64,000 nt of DNA from Pseudomonadota bacterium (GCA_023458315.1 JAEXAH010000152.1:14864-78863), one strand, 5' to 3'. Counted from the stretch's first letter, positions 50,866 through 61,417 are shown. Notes: generated by a model from the letters alone, not told the origin. Made by a program: numbers and translations.

Positions 50866-51458
50866 TGCGGCGCCGGTCGCGGGCGGCGGCGGTCGCTGTC
50901 GCCCTCTGCCTCCCCCTGCCCGCCTTGGCCCATCCCCATGTGCTGATCGATTCGCACATCGTATTGCGGTTCGAGGCGGGCAAGATCGTCGATCTGCAAA
51001 TGGGCTGGAAGTTCGACGCGGTCTATTCCGGATCGCTGTTGCAGGATTTCGACAAGAACAAGGACGGCAAGCTGTCGGCCCAGGAACTGGCGGCCATGGA
51101 ACAGGACGCATTCCAGGACACCGCCCAATACAGCTATTTCACCCATGCCCGGGTGGACGGCAAGCCGTTGACCTGGCCCAAGGCCGAGGGCTTCCAGGTG
51201 ATCGCGCAAAAGGACGGGCTGATCTACGCCTTCCGCCTGCGCCTGCCCGCGCCGGTGGACCCGCGCCAACAGGATTTCCGCCTGTCCACCTACGAGGAAA
51301 CCTATTACATCGACATCGATTTCCCCAACGACGGCGCCGTCAGGCTGATCGGCGACGGCGCCGAGGGCTGCCGTGCCACGATGTCGCCCGATTTGGAAAA
51401 CACATTGCTGGGCGGAGTGGTGACACCGAAGAAGGTGGAAATCGCATGCGCGCCCTGA
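50865..51458 (+). CDS. DUF1007 family exported protein with EF-hand-like loop
   Basis: A 197-residue protein with a signal peptide (LCLPLPALA then HPHVLIDSHIVLRF). HPHV right after cleavage is a family hallmark and may bind metal at the N-terminus. A canonical EF-hand loop follows at 63-74 (D63, N65, D67, G68, S71, E74). DUF1007 genes are usually paired with NicO/RcnA-type nickel-cobalt transporters, as here: its end overlaps the transporter start by 13 bases. It is likely the periplasmic partner of that transporter. Confidence 0.87.
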   Translation: MRRRSRAAAVAVALCLPLPALAHPHVLIDSHIVLRFEAGKIVDLQMGWKFDAVYSGSLLQDFDKNKDGKLSAQELAAMEQDAFQDTAQYSYFTHARVDGKPLTWPKAEGFQVIAQKDGLIYAFRLRLPAPVDPRQQDFRLSTYEETYYIDIDFPNDGAVRLIGDGAEGCRATMSPDLENTLLGGVVTPKKVEIACAP

Positions 51459-52384
51459 TGATCCTGGCCGCCGCCGTGGCGGTGCTGATGCCGGAACTGG
51501 CCCAGGCCGGTCTGGCGCCGCCGCCGCAAGCCCTGCCCGGCGCCGATCTGCCCGAGCCATTGCGCTCGCTGGCCGCCTGGGGCTTCGCCCTGCAACGGGA
51601 ATTGAACGGCGACATCCGCGCCCAATTGGCGATACTGAAGGACCAGGGCGGCCTGCGCCCGGCGCTGGGGGTGATCGCCGCCGCCTTCCTGTACGGCGTC
51701 TTTCACGCCATCGGCCCCGGCCATGGCAAGGTGGTGATCGGATCGTGGCTGGTCAGCCGCCGCGCCCGCGTCGCCTGGGGCCTGAGCGCCTGTTTCCTGT
51801 CGGCGGGCGTGCAGGCGGTGACGGCCATCGTCGTCATCCTGGTGCTGTCGGGAGTGGCGGCGCTGGCGCCCAGCGCCATCATGGCCCAGGCGGCGTGGCT
51901 GGAAGTGGCGTCCTATGGCCTGATCGCATTCATGGGGCTGGTCATGGCCTGGAACACCCTGCGCGGCCGGGCATCATGCGGCCACGACCATTCCCACGAC
52001 CATCATGACCATTCCTGTTGCGGCCACCACCATCATCACCCCGAGGAAGACCGCCGCACCCTGTGGGCCATGGCCGCCGCCATCGGTTTTCGCCCGTGCA
52101 GCGGCGCCCTGCTGGTGCTGCTGTTCACCCTGGCCAACGGCCTGATGGCGGTGGGCATCGCCGCCACCTTCGCCATGGCGGCGGGGGTCGGCCTGACGGT
52201 GTCGGGCATCGGCCTGGGCGCGCTCGGCCTCAACCGCCTGCTGGATCGCGGCGCCGCCCGCTCGCGCCACGGCGAAACCCTGCGCAAAGCGCTGTCTTTG
52301 GGCGGCGCCGCCCTGATCTTCCTGCTCGGCCTGACCCTGCTTCTGGGCTCGTTGCAAGGCGGCGCGCCGGTGCTGACCGGCTGA
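51446..52384 (+). CDS. nickel/cobalt transporter, NicO/RcnA family
   Basis: A 312-residue membrane protein with a signal-like N-terminus and six or more helices. Family motifs are GVFHAIGPGHGKVVIGSWLVS and the second-half GFRPCSGALLVLLFTLANG. Between helices is a His-rich cytosolic loop (CGHDHSHDHHDHSCCGHHHHH), a metal trap typical of nickel/cobalt carriers. Direction (uptake or efflux) cannot be read. Nickel is needed by the [NiFe] hydrogenase in this window. Coupled to the DUF1007 gene by a 13-base overlap. Confidence 0.88.
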   Translation: MRALMILAAAVAVLMPELAQAGLAPPPQALPGADLPEPLRSLAAWGFALQRELNGDIRAQLAILKDQGGLRPALGVIAAAFLYGVFHAIGPGHGKVVIGSWLVSRRARVAWGLSACFLSAGVQAVTAIVVILVLSGVAALAPSAIMAQAAWLEVASYGLIAFMGLVMAWNTLRGRASCGHDHSHDHHDHSCCGHHHHHPEEDRRTLWAMAAAIGFRPCSGALLVLLFTLANGLMAVGIAATFAMAAGVGLTVSGIGLGALGLNRLLDRGAARSRHGETLRKALSLGGAALIFLLGLTLLLGSLQGGAPVLTG

Positions 52385-52401
52385 GGGGGACCTCCCCTCA
52401 G
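52381..52401. terminator. compact hairpin shared by two convergent genes
   Basis: An 8-bp perfect stem CTGAGGGG/CCCCTCAG (52381-52388 with 52394-52401) contains the stop codons of both the NicO gene and the OmpA-type gene. No T-run; probably limits read-through or protects 3' ends. Confidence 0.4.
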
Positions 52402-53417
52402 CGCGCGTCCAGCCTGATCTCGATGCGGCGGTTCCTGGCGTAAGCCTCTTCGCTGTCGCCCTTGTCCAGCGGCTGGTACTCGCCGAACCCGGCGGCGGCC
52501 AGACGATCGGCGGGGACGCCGCTGCCGATCAGGGTGCGGATGACCGTGATGGCGCGGGCGGTGGACAATTCCCAATTGGACGGGAAACGGCCCGAGGCGA
52601 TGGGGCGTTTGTCGGTATGGCCGTCCACCCGCAGCACCCAATTGACCTCCTTGGGGAATTGCCGCGACACGTCGTTGAGGGTGCGGGCCAGGGCGCGGAT
52701 CTGTTCCAGCCCCGCCGGTCCCAGATCGGCCGAGCCGGTGTCGAACAGCACTTCCGACTGGAAGATGAAGCGGTCGCCCTCGACCCGGATGCCGGGACGG
52801 TTGCCCAGCACCTGCCGCAGCTTGCCGAAGAATTCCGAGCGGTAGCGCTGCAATTCCTCGACCTTGTTGGCCAGGGCGACGTTCAGGCGTTTGCCCAGAT
52901 CGACGATCTGCACCTTCTGGTCCGCCGCCACCTTTTCCGAGGCATCCAGCGCCGCCGACAGGCGGGCCATTTCCTGACGGATGGTGTCCAATTGCTGTTG
53001 CAGCAGCGCCGCCTCGGCGCGGGCCGACAGGCTGGCGGTCTTCTCGCCCTCCAGCGCGTCGCCCATGGTCGCCAGCTTGGCCTCCAACTCGTCCTTCAAT
53101 GCCTGAAGGGCGGCGACGTCGTATTGCAGCTTCTCGCGCTCGGCCTCGGACCCGGTCAGTTGGGTGGTCAGTTTGGACAGATCGCCGCGCAGGGAATCGT
53201 TGGCCTTCTTCTCCAGCGACAATTGCTCGACCAGCGCCGCCATTTCGCGGCTCAGGCGGTCGCGCGCCGCCTCGGACCCCGACAGGGCGTTGCTGAGGAA
53301 GTATTGCGCCAGCACGAACACCAGCAGCACGAACACCATGACCATGACCAGCCCGGACAGGGCATCGACGAAGCCCGGCCAGATGTCGGGACCGCGACGC
53401 AGACGGCGGCCGATCAT
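52398..53417 (-). CDS. MotB-like protein: N-terminal channel helix, coiled coil, OmpA peptidoglycan-binding domain
   Basis: A 339-residue protein. One membrane helix (about 17-42) starts with PGFVDALSGLVMVMVFVLLVF, whose Asp18 is placed like the proton-carrying Asp of MotB/ExbD/ZorB. Residues 45-200 are coiled coil. The OmpA-like domain (about 215-339) has DTGSADLGPAGLEQIRALA, VDGHTDKRPI and NRRIEIRLD for peptidoglycan binding. Its start overlaps the MotA-like gene by ATGA. It is not a flagellar MotB by context: no flagellar genes nearby, and the coiled coil is too long. Confidence 0.85.
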   Translation of the reverse strand: MIGRRLRRGPDIWPGFVDALSGLVMVMVFVLLVFVLAQYFLSNALSGSEAARDRLSREMAALVEQLSLEKKANDSLRGDLSKLTTQLTGSEAEREKLQYDVAALQALKDELEAKLATMGDALEGEKTASLSARAEAALLQQQLDTIRQEMARLSAALDASEKVAADQKVQIVDLGKRLNVALANKVEELQRYRSEFFGKLRQVLGNRPGIRVEGDRFIFQSEVLFDTGSADLGPAGLEQIRALARTLNDVSRQFPKEVNWVLRVDGHTDKRPIASGRFPSNWELSTARAITVIRTLIGSGVPADRLAAAGFGEYQPLDKGDSEEAYARNRRIEIRLDAR

Positions 53418-54556
53418 GGCGTGGGCTCCCCGCCTTCGGCCAGGGCGGCGATGGTGCGGGCCAGCAGCTTGAACTCGGACCGCAGCGCCGCCAGCAATTC
53501 GTCATGGCCGCGCGCCCCATCCTCGACCAGCCGGGCCAGCGAGACGTCCACGTTGCGCAGATGGGTGCGGCTGGAATCGTCCAGCCCGCCCGCCGCGCCA
53601 TCGGCCAGCCGGGTCAGCAGCGGCCGCATTTCCATCTGCGCCTCGCCCAGCTTGATCAGCAGCGCCTGTTCGGCGCGCATGTGGTCGGACAGGGTGGACA
53701 GCTTTTCCGCCAGGGCGTGCAGGGTGTTGTTGCCGGAAATGCGGCTTTCCTCGCCGCGCGCGATGGTGCGTTGCAGGCTGTCCAGGGAATCGGCGGTCTG
53801 TTCCAGCAGCGCCTGGATATAGGCGGGCACCGGCTGGTCGCCTTCGCCCACCGCGGCGGCGCCGCCGCCCAGGCGGGTCTGACCGGCCAGCCATTCCTCC
53901 AGCTCGTTGTAAAAGGCGTTCTGCGCCTGCCCGGCCTGAAGGTCGAGGAAGCCCAGCACCAGCGACCCGGCCAGACCGAACAGCGAGGTGGAGAACGCCG
54001 TGCCCATGCCGCTCAACGGTGCCTCGAGGCCGGTCTTCAGCCGTTCAAAGGCCGCACCCGCGTCGGCACCCGTCACCGACAGCGACGAAATCACCTCGCT
54101 GACCGAACCGATGGTGCGCGACAGGCCCCAGAAGGTGCCCAGCAGGCCCAGGAAGATCAGCAGGCCGACGAAATAACGCGCCAGTTCGCGGCTTTCATCC
54201 AGGCGGGCGGCGATGGAATCCAGCAGCGACCGCAGCGCCATGGCCGACAGCGACATGCGTCCCTGGCGTTCACCCACCATGGACGCCATGGGCGCCAGCA
54301 GCCGCAATTGCTTGCCCCCCGACACCTGGGGCTGACCGCGCCGCCATGCCTCCAGCCATTCCACCTCGGGCTTCAGCAGCAGCACCTGGCGGAAGTTCAT
54401 GACGATCCCCACCAGGAACACGCCGACGATCAGGCCGTTCAGCCCCGGATTGGTCATGAAGGCATGGATCACGCCGGGCGCCAGGATGCCGGCCACGACG
54501 GCGACCACGGCCAGAAAGGCGACCATGCGCATCAGATAGCGGTGGGGACGGGTCAT
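53414..54556 (-). CDS. MotA/TolQ/ExbB-like channel protein with helical tail
   Basis: A 380-residue protein with four hydrophobic helices (about 10-32, 38-60, 125-150 and 185-210). The MotA/TolQ signature lies in YFVGLLIFLGLLGTFWGLSRTI and LKTGLEAPLSGMGTAFSTSLFGLAGSLVLGFLD. Residues 220-380 form a cytosolic, mostly helical tail, much shorter than in the Zorya defence protein ZorA. The pair would make an ion-driven stator coupled to peptidoglycan. AGGAG lies 9 bases before the ATG. Substrate or cargo unknown. Confidence 0.85.
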   Translation of the reverse strand: MTRPHRYLMRMVAFLAVVAVVAGILAPGVIHAFMTNPGLNGLIVGVFLVGIVMNFRQVLLLKPEVEWLEAWRRGQPQVSGGKQLRLLAPMASMVGERQGRMSLSAMALRSLLDSIAARLDESRELARYFVGLLIFLGLLGTFWGLSRTIGSVSEVISSLSVTGADAGAAFERLKTGLEAPLSGMGTAFSTSLFGLAGSLVLGFLDLQAGQAQNAFYNELEEWLAGQTRLGGGAAAVGEGDQPVPAYIQALLEQTADSLDSLQRTIARGEESRISGNNTLHALAEKLSTLSDHMRAEQALLIKLGEAQMEMRPLLTRLADGAAGGLDDSSRTHLRNVDVSLARLVEDGARGHDELLAALRSEFKLLARTIAALAEGGEPTP

Positions 54557-54678
54557 CGGGTGAATCTCCTAGTAAATCCGGCCGCGACAGTTTCAGACCG
54601 AAATATGTCCATAGAAGGGCAGGCCAACATACCATTTTTCATTTGCCAGCCGCCCCGGGCCAGCGCAAATGTCTTGCC

Positions 54679-56447
<1,769 letters not shown>

Positions 56448-56451
<4 letters not shown>

Positions 56452-58013
56452 CCGAAACGGCCAACACCCCCACCCCGCCGCAAATGCCGCAGATGCCGCA
56501 GATGCCGCAAATTCCCGGCATGGCGCCGCCGCCCGACAAAGGCGGGGCCGCCCGCCAGCTTGGCGGCGCCCTGCTGGCGGTGCTGCGCTGGCTGGGGCCG
56601 CAACCCGGCGCCGCGCCGCTCAGCCCGCGCGGCCTGCTCAACACGATCTGGCGCTGGCTGTTGCCGGGCGGGCCGGTGCTGCTGCCCGCCGCCAGTGGCC
56701 GCCACCATGAAACCGAGGGCGGCAGCCGATTGCTGGCCCTGTCCAATTCCTATCCGCTGCCCAGTTGGCGGCCCATGGCCCGGCTGGTCATGGTCATGCT
56801 GGCGCTATTCGTCGGCTGGACCATGATCGCCGAACTGGACGAAGTGACCATCGCCACCGGCGAGGTGGTGCCCGAGGGCAAGGTCAAGGTCATCCAGCAT
56901 CTGGAAGGCGGCGTGGTCCGCGAAATCTCGGTGGCCGACGGCGACGTGGTCAAGGAAGGCACGCCGCTGATGCAACTGGACCTGTCGGCCAGTTCCATGA
57001 ACCGCGACGAATTGCAGGTCCGGCTGGACGGCCTGACCCTGCAACGGGCGCGGCTGCGCTCGGAAGTGGTCGGCGCCGCCGCCGTGGATTTCCCGGCCGA
57101 GGAAGCCAAGCGCCAGCCGGTGCTGGTGGCCGCCGAAACCCGCAATTTCGACAGCCGCCGCCAGGCCCTGCGCGCCACCCTGAACGTGCTGAACGATCAG
57201 GCGCGGCAAAAGACCCTGGAGGTGCAGGAACTGGAAACCCGCCAGCGCGCCCTGGCCTCCAGCCTGCGGCTGACGCGCGAGCGTTTCGCCATGTCCACCG
57301 ACCTGATGAAATCCGGCCTGACCGCCCGCATGGAGCATGTGGCCCTGCAAGGTCAGTTGGAGGATCTGGAGGGGCAGTTGGAAACCGTCCGTGCCTCGAT
57401 CCCGCGCGCCCAGGCCGCCGCCGCCGAAGCCCGAAGCCGCATCGAGGAGGAGCAGGCCCGCTTCATCCGCACCGCCCAGGGCGAATTGTCCGAGGCCGAG
57501 TTGAACGTCGCCCGCACCCGCGAATTGCTGTCCCAGGCGTCGGACCAGCAGCGCCGCACCCAGATCACCAGCCCCATCGACGGCATCGTCAAGAACCTGC
57601 GCGCCAACACCATCGGCGGCGTGGTCCGCCCCGGCGACCCGATCATGGAAATCGTGCCGCTGCACGAACGGCTGCAAATCGACGCCAAGCTGAATCCCAT
57701 GGATCGCGGCTATGTCCAGGTGGGTCAGCACGCCACGGTCAAGCTGTCGGCCTATGATTACACCACCTATGGCGGGCTGGAGGGCACGGTCATCCTGGTG
57801 GCCCCCGACACCACCATCGGCCAGGACAACCAGCCCTTTTACCGCGTGGTGGTGCAGACCGACCGCGCCTATCTGGGCGACGACAGCACCAAGCGTCCCA
57901 TCACCGCGGGCATGCAGGCCACGGTGGACATCCACACCGGCACCCGCACGGTGATGGAATATCTGGTCAAACCAGTGCTGAAGCTGCGGCACGAGGCATT
58001 CCGCGAACGGTAA
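56448..58013 (+). CDS. HlyD family type I secretion periplasmic adaptor
   Basis: A 521-residue membrane-fusion protein. The cytosolic N-terminus is unusually long, about 105 residues, and begins with a Pro-Gln-Met run (PQMPQMPQMPQIPG). A membrane helix lies at about 106-122. The periplasmic part has EVTIATGEVVPEGKVKVIQHLEGGVVREISVADGD, a long coiled hairpin (about 190-380) and the lipoyl/barrel segment TQITSPIDGIVKNLRANTIGGVV. It bridges the ABC protein and an outer-membrane TolC. Coupled to the ABC gene; ends close to a convergent DUF411 gene. Confidence 0.92.
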
Positions 58014-58041
58014 CGCCCCGTGTCGTACCGTTTGACCGTTA

Positions 58042-58482
58042 TCAGCGGTCGTTGAAGCGCATGAACGGCGTGGTGCCCTGGGGGCCGAAGGCATAGACGG
58101 TGAACGGCTCGGGCCGTCCCGACATGCCCGGCGACCCCTGGGGCATGCCCGGCGCCGACAGGCCGGTGATCTTGGGGCGTTCCTTCAGCAGCTTGTCGAT
58201 GGCCTCGACCGGCACATGGCCTTCGACCACATAGCCGTCGATCACCGCCGTATGACAGGATTCCAGGTCTTCCGGCACCTTCAGCTTGCGCTTGGCCGGG
58301 GTGACGTCGTCCAGCATGACGATCTTGGAATCGTGGCCCTTGGCCTTCATGTAATCCACCCAGCCGCCGCAGCAGCCGCAACTGGGCGAACGGTAGACAA
58401 TCATGGCCTCACCGGCCAGGACGGGGGCGGCCCACAGCGCGGCGGCCAGCAGCGCCGCCGCCGAAACAATGCGATGGTTCAT
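58042..58482 (-). CDS. DUF411 family exported metal-binding protein
   Basis: A 146-residue periplasmic protein with a signal peptide (SAAALLAAALWAAPVLAGE). The family motif is YRSPSCGCCGGWVDYMKAKGHD, with Cys35, Cys37 and Cys38, followed by PEDLESCHTAVIDGYVVEGHVPVEAI, which supplies another Cys and His. DUF411 proteins are linked to copper resistance loci and probably bind Cu(I). The extra Pro/Gly/Met-rich loop GMPQGSPGMSG adds possible methionine ligands. Next upstream on the same strand is a small Cys/His-rich exported protein. Confidence 0.9.
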   Translation of the reverse strand: MNHRIVSAAALLAAALWAAPVLAGEAMIVYRSPSCGCCGGWVDYMKAKGHDSKIVMLDDVTPAKRKLKVPEDLESCHTAVIDGYVVEGHVPVEAIDKLLKERPKITGLSAPGMPQGSPGMSGRPEPFTVYAFGPQGTTPFMRFNDR

Positions 58483-58534
58483 CGGTCGTATCCTTGAAAC
58501 GCGTCATGACAAATTCGGGAAAAACGGACACGTT

Positions 58535-58858
58535 TCAGGCGCGCGGCGGGCGCTCGGGCGGCGATGGAACCAACGGGGACAAGGGGGAATGGGCTGACGG
58601 CGCCAGCGGCAGCAGCCGCAGCACCGGACGCGGCAGGGCCGTCTGCGTCAGCAGCAGCGGCGCCGCCTGGGCCTGAAGACAGCCCAGGGCGCAGGCGGTG
58701 GCGGCATCATGGGCGCTGGCCGGGCAATCGTGGCCACCGCATTCTTCCGCCGCCATCACCGCCACCGGCGGCGCCATGGCGGCCGACACCGTCCCCAACG
58801 GGGGCAGCGCCAGGGCCAGCACGGCCAGGAACAATCGCAGGCGGGCGAAGATCGTCAT
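58535..58858 (-). CDS. small exported Cys/His-containing protein
   Basis: A 107-residue protein with a signal peptide (about 1-27). A short Cys/His cluster EECGGHDCPASAHDAATACALGC (Cys40, His43, Cys45, His50, Cys56, Cys60) follows, then a Pro/Leu-rich tail. The cluster could bind a metal. The gene lies directly before the DUF411 gene on the same strand, so a shared copper role is plausible. I know no named family, though DUF2946-like small proteins of copper loci look alike. Confidence 0.6.
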   Translation of the reverse strand: MTIFARLRLFLAVLALALPPLGTVSAAMAPPVAVMAAEECGGHDCPASAHDAATACALGCLQAQAAPLLLTQTALPRPVLRLLPLAPSAHSPLSPLVPSPPERPPRA

Positions 58859-58902
58859 GCCCGAAGCATACGACACTGCCCGGCCCCGCGACAGAACCTT
58901 GG

Positions 58903-59682
58903 TCAAGTGATGTTGAAGCGCGACAGGCTTTCGGCCAGATCGTCGCCGAATTGCGGACCCTTGCGGATCAGCGCGGCGCGCGGCGGCAGGCCCGCCAGCT
59001 TGGGATGGCCCCAACTGTACGAGGTCAGCACGGCGAAGGGGATGCCCTGGGTGACGGGCATGGCGGCCAGGGCGCTGCCCAGGTCGACGCCGGTCAGCAG
59101 CCCCAGTTCCATGGAGGCGACCACCATGTCCGGCTTGGTGTGCACCACCATTTCCAGCGCCTCGAACGGGTTGCGCACCACCGAGGTGCGATAGCCGCAG
59201 GCGGCCAGTTCGCGTTCGACGATGCGGCTCATGGCCTTTTCCGGCACCACCAGCAGAACTTCGATGTTCTTCTGTTCCAGGTTGCCGAAATCCACGTCGG
59301 CCGCCCGCTTGGCCGGCAGGGCGCGAACCACGGTGGGGATGTCGATGTCGCCCACCTGCTCGCCGTCGGCCAGCTTTTCGATGCGGTCGATGAAGACCTG
59401 AATCTCGTCAAGGCCCGAAGCCGTCACCGCCTTGAGCTCGGCCACGTATTCTTCCAGGCGGTGCGTCACCAGCTTGATCAGCGGCAGGCCCAGGGCCTGG
59501 GCCTGGCTGCGCATGTTGCTGGCCTCGCGCTTCAGCGTCGCCAGACCTTCGTCGGCGCCGACGCTGTTCGAGCGCATGTTGCCCAGCAGCACCTGAAGGG
59601 CGCTGGCGGTATCGCGCAATTCCTCGAAAAACTCGCTGACGACGCGGCGTTCGTTCTCGTTGTCGCTATCCAGAACGGACAT
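58903..59682 (-). CDS. protein with degenerate HPt-like and degenerate receiver domains
   Basis: A 259-residue cytosolic protein. Residues 15-105 are helical with LATLKREASNMRSQAQALGLPLIKLVTHRLEEY, aligned by eye to HPt domains (AHTLKGSA...RLE). The phospho-His position is Ala48. Residues 139-256 look like a receiver: IEVLLVVPEKAMSRIVERELAACGY, then DMVVASMELGLLTGVDL, VLTSY and IRKGP. The acidic pair is missing (VPEK) and the phospho-Asp position is Ser190, whereas Thr220 and Lys241 remain. It should not accept phosphate and may act as a decoy or adaptor. GGGGGGA precedes the ATG at 59680-59682. The next gene upstream is nsrR. Confidence 0.65.
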   Translation of the reverse strand: MSVLDSDNENERRVVSEFFEELRDTASALQVLLGNMRSNSVGADEGLATLKREASNMRSQAQALGLPLIKLVTHRLEEYVAELKAVTASGLDEIQVFIDRIEKLADGEQVGDIDIPTVVRALPAKRAADVDFGNLEQKNIEVLLVVPEKAMSRIVERELAACGYRTSVVRNPFEALEMVVHTKPDMVVASMELGLLTGVDLGSALAAMPVTQGIPFAVLTSYSWGHPKLAGLPPRAALIRKGPQFGDDLAESLSRFNIT

Positions 59683-59764
59683 CGTTCCCCCCAAAATCAG
59701 CACGGACCCACAGGGATACACCAGTTCCGCCCCAAGCGGAACCGGTACGTATCCCTAGGGGGCT

Positions 59765-60223
59765 TCAGCCGTTGACGGCCTCGCGCCAGGTGGAACGCCG
59801 CCCCTCGGCGGCGATCATGTCCGCCAGGGTATAGCGGTCCAGCGCCTCGAAGAACGCCGCCAGCCCCTGGCCAAAGGCCAGCCGGGCGATGCAGGTGCCC
59901 GCCAGCAGGCAGGCGTCCTCGCCGTCGCACTCGGCGGCGTCTTCGCGCATGCAGCGGGCAAGCGCGAAATCCTCCTCGGTGCGGCGGACGAACTCGCCCA
60001 GGCGCACGTCCTCGGGCTGCACCAGCAGGCGCACCCCGCCGTATTTGCCGCGCACCGTTTCCAGATAACCGGCGCGGCCCAGTTGATGAACCACCTTGGT
60101 CAGATGGTTTTTCGATATCCCGTAGCAATCGGCGATTTCGCTGATGGTGACAAGGTCGCCATCGCGCAGTCCGACATGCACCAGAACCCGCAACGCATAA
60201 TCCGTGTGAAGCGTCAGTCGCAT
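59765..60223 (-). CDS. nsrR: NsrR-type Rrf2 regulator (nitric oxide-sensing Fe-S repressor)
   Basis: A 152-residue Rrf2 protein. The winged helix has HTDYALRVLVHVGL, ISEIADCYGISKNHLTKVVHQLGRAGYLETVRGKYGGVRL. The cluster cysteines form C-X5-C-X5-C (Cys99, Cys105, Cys111), the spacing reported for NsrR; Cys33 and Cys91 are extra. NsrR represses NO-detoxification genes until NO damages its Fe-S cluster. No such target gene is seen beside it. GGAAGA precedes the ATG. A candidate promoter lies 37 bases upstream. Confidence 0.9.
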   Translation of the reverse strand: MRLTLHTDYALRVLVHVGLRDGDLVTISEIADCYGISKNHLTKVVHQLGRAGYLETVRGKYGGVRLLVQPEDVRLGEFVRRTEEDFALARCMREDAAECDGEDACLLAGTCIARLAFGQGLAAFFEALDRYTLADMIAAEGRRSTWREAVNG

Positions 60224-60259
60224 TCTTCCGACTTCGTGTTATCCCCCGATGGATCACAT

Positions 60260-60287
60260 CTTCTATTGGTTGCGGATATCAGGTCAA
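60260..60287 (-). promoter_or_regulatory. candidate nsrR promoter
   Basis: On the minus strand TTGACC (60282-60287) and TAGAAG (60260-60265) are 16 bases apart, 37 bases before the nsrR ATG. Five and four matches to the sigma70 boxes, respectively. Confidence 0.4.
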
Positions 60288-60427
60288 CGCCCTAAGACTC
60301 ATGCCTCCCATGCGAAGCTAAGGGGAACCTAATTTGCGCCTTTCCTTGGGACGCCGTCGGGGCTACAAGTGACTGATAGGCAAGGAATGCTCGAAAAGGG
60401 CGTGCCACAGGGGGGGAGGCGCTGCCG

Positions 60428-61417
60428 GTGATCGTACGCGCCGTTCTGTTGGGGATGCTGTGCGCCTGGGGGGCGCTGGGCACCGTGTCCGGCTGGACGA
60501 CCCAGGCGGCGGCGCGCGAATTGCGCGTGGCCGACACCCATCCCGCCGACTACCCCACCGTGCAGGCGCTGGAACATCTGGGCCGCGTCCTGGCGGAACG
60601 GTCGCAGGGATCGCTGACGCTGAAGGTGCTGCATTCCCGCCTGATGGGCGAGGAAAGCGAAACCATCCAGCACGTGCGCGTCGGCGCCCTGGACATGGCC
60701 CGCGTCAATCTGGCGCCGCTGAACGGCCTGGTGCCCGAAACGGTGGTGCCGTCCCTGCCCTTCGTGTTCCGCTCGGCCGAGCACATGCACCGGGTGTTCG
60801 ACAGCCCGATCGGCGCCGAGATCGCCCGTGCCTTCGAGCGCCACGGCTTCGTCGCCCTGGCCTTCTACGATTCCGGGGCGCGGTCGTTCTACAACGCCCG
60901 CCATCCGTTGCGGCGGCCGTCCGACATGAAGGGCCTGCGCATCCGCGTGCAGCAATCGCCGCTGGCCGAGGCCATGATCCACGCCCTGGGGGCGGTGCCC
61001 GCCCCGCTGCCCTATGGCCAGGTCGGGGTGGCGCTGCGCACCGGGGTGATCGACGGCGCCGAGAACAACTGGCCGTCCTTTGAAAGCGCCCGCCATTTCG
61101 AGGCGGCGCCGTTCTATTCCCTGAGCGAGCACAGCATGGCGCCCGAGGTGCTGCTGATGTCCAACCGCGCCTGGGCCGAATTGTCCCCCGCCCAGCAGGT
61201 CCATCTGCGCGAGGCGGCGCGGGAATCGGTGGCCGTCATGCGCACCCTGTGGCGCCAGCGCGAGGACCGGGCGCGCGACGCCATGGTGGCGGCGGGCATC
61301 GCCGTCAACGACGTGGACAAGGCGGCGTTCGCCGCCGCCATGCACCCGGTGTGGAACCGCTTTACCGCCGATCCCCGGCTGCGCGACCTGCTGCACCGCT
61401 TGCAGGCCGTGGAATAG
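60428..61417 (+). CDS. DctP-type (TRAP) solute-binding protein, probable sensor partner
   Basis: A 329-residue periplasmic binding protein. It has a signal peptide, then ELRVADTHPADYPTVQALEHLGRVL, and DctP family marks ESETIQHVRVGALDMARVNLAPLNGLVPE, the Arg-containing KGLRIRVQQSPLAEAMIHALGAVPAPLPYGQVGVALRTGVIDGAENNW. The conserved Arg (IRVQQ) usually pairs with a substrate carboxylate. The start is GTG 60428 with GGAGG upstream. There are no DctQ/DctM permease genes. Instead, a membrane histidine kinase begins 9 bp downstream, so the protein probably delivers a ligand signal to that kinase. Confidence 0.9.
   Translation: MIVRAVLLGMLCAWGALGTVSGWTTQAAARELRVADTHPADYPTVQALEHLGRVLAERSQGSLTLKVLHSRLMGEESETIQHVRVGALDMARVNLAPLNGLVPETVVPSLPFVFRSAEHMHRVFDSPIGAEIARAFERHGFVALAFYDSGARSFYNARHPLRRPSDMKGLRIRVQQSPLAEAMIHALGAVPAPLPYGQVGVALRTGVIDGAENNWPSFESARHFEAAPFYSLSEHSMAPEVLLMSNRAWAELSPAQQVHLREAARESVAVMRTLWRQREDRARDAMVAAGIAVNDVDKAAFAAAMHPVWNRFTADPRLRDLLHRLQAVE

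Noticed and set aside
48664..51111. An 815-codon minus-strand frame
   Set aside because: It lies opposite sseA, metC and DUF1007, which have clear families, and shows no domain.
52398..54556. Zorya-type phage defence (ZorAB)
   Set aside because: The channel/OmpA pair resembles ZorA and ZorB, but ZorC, ZorD or ZorE are absent and the tail of the channel protein is short.
59765..61417. NsrR controlling the DctP-kinase operon
   Set aside because: The genes are divergent with a 204-bp gap, but no NsrR-type inverted repeat was recognised there.
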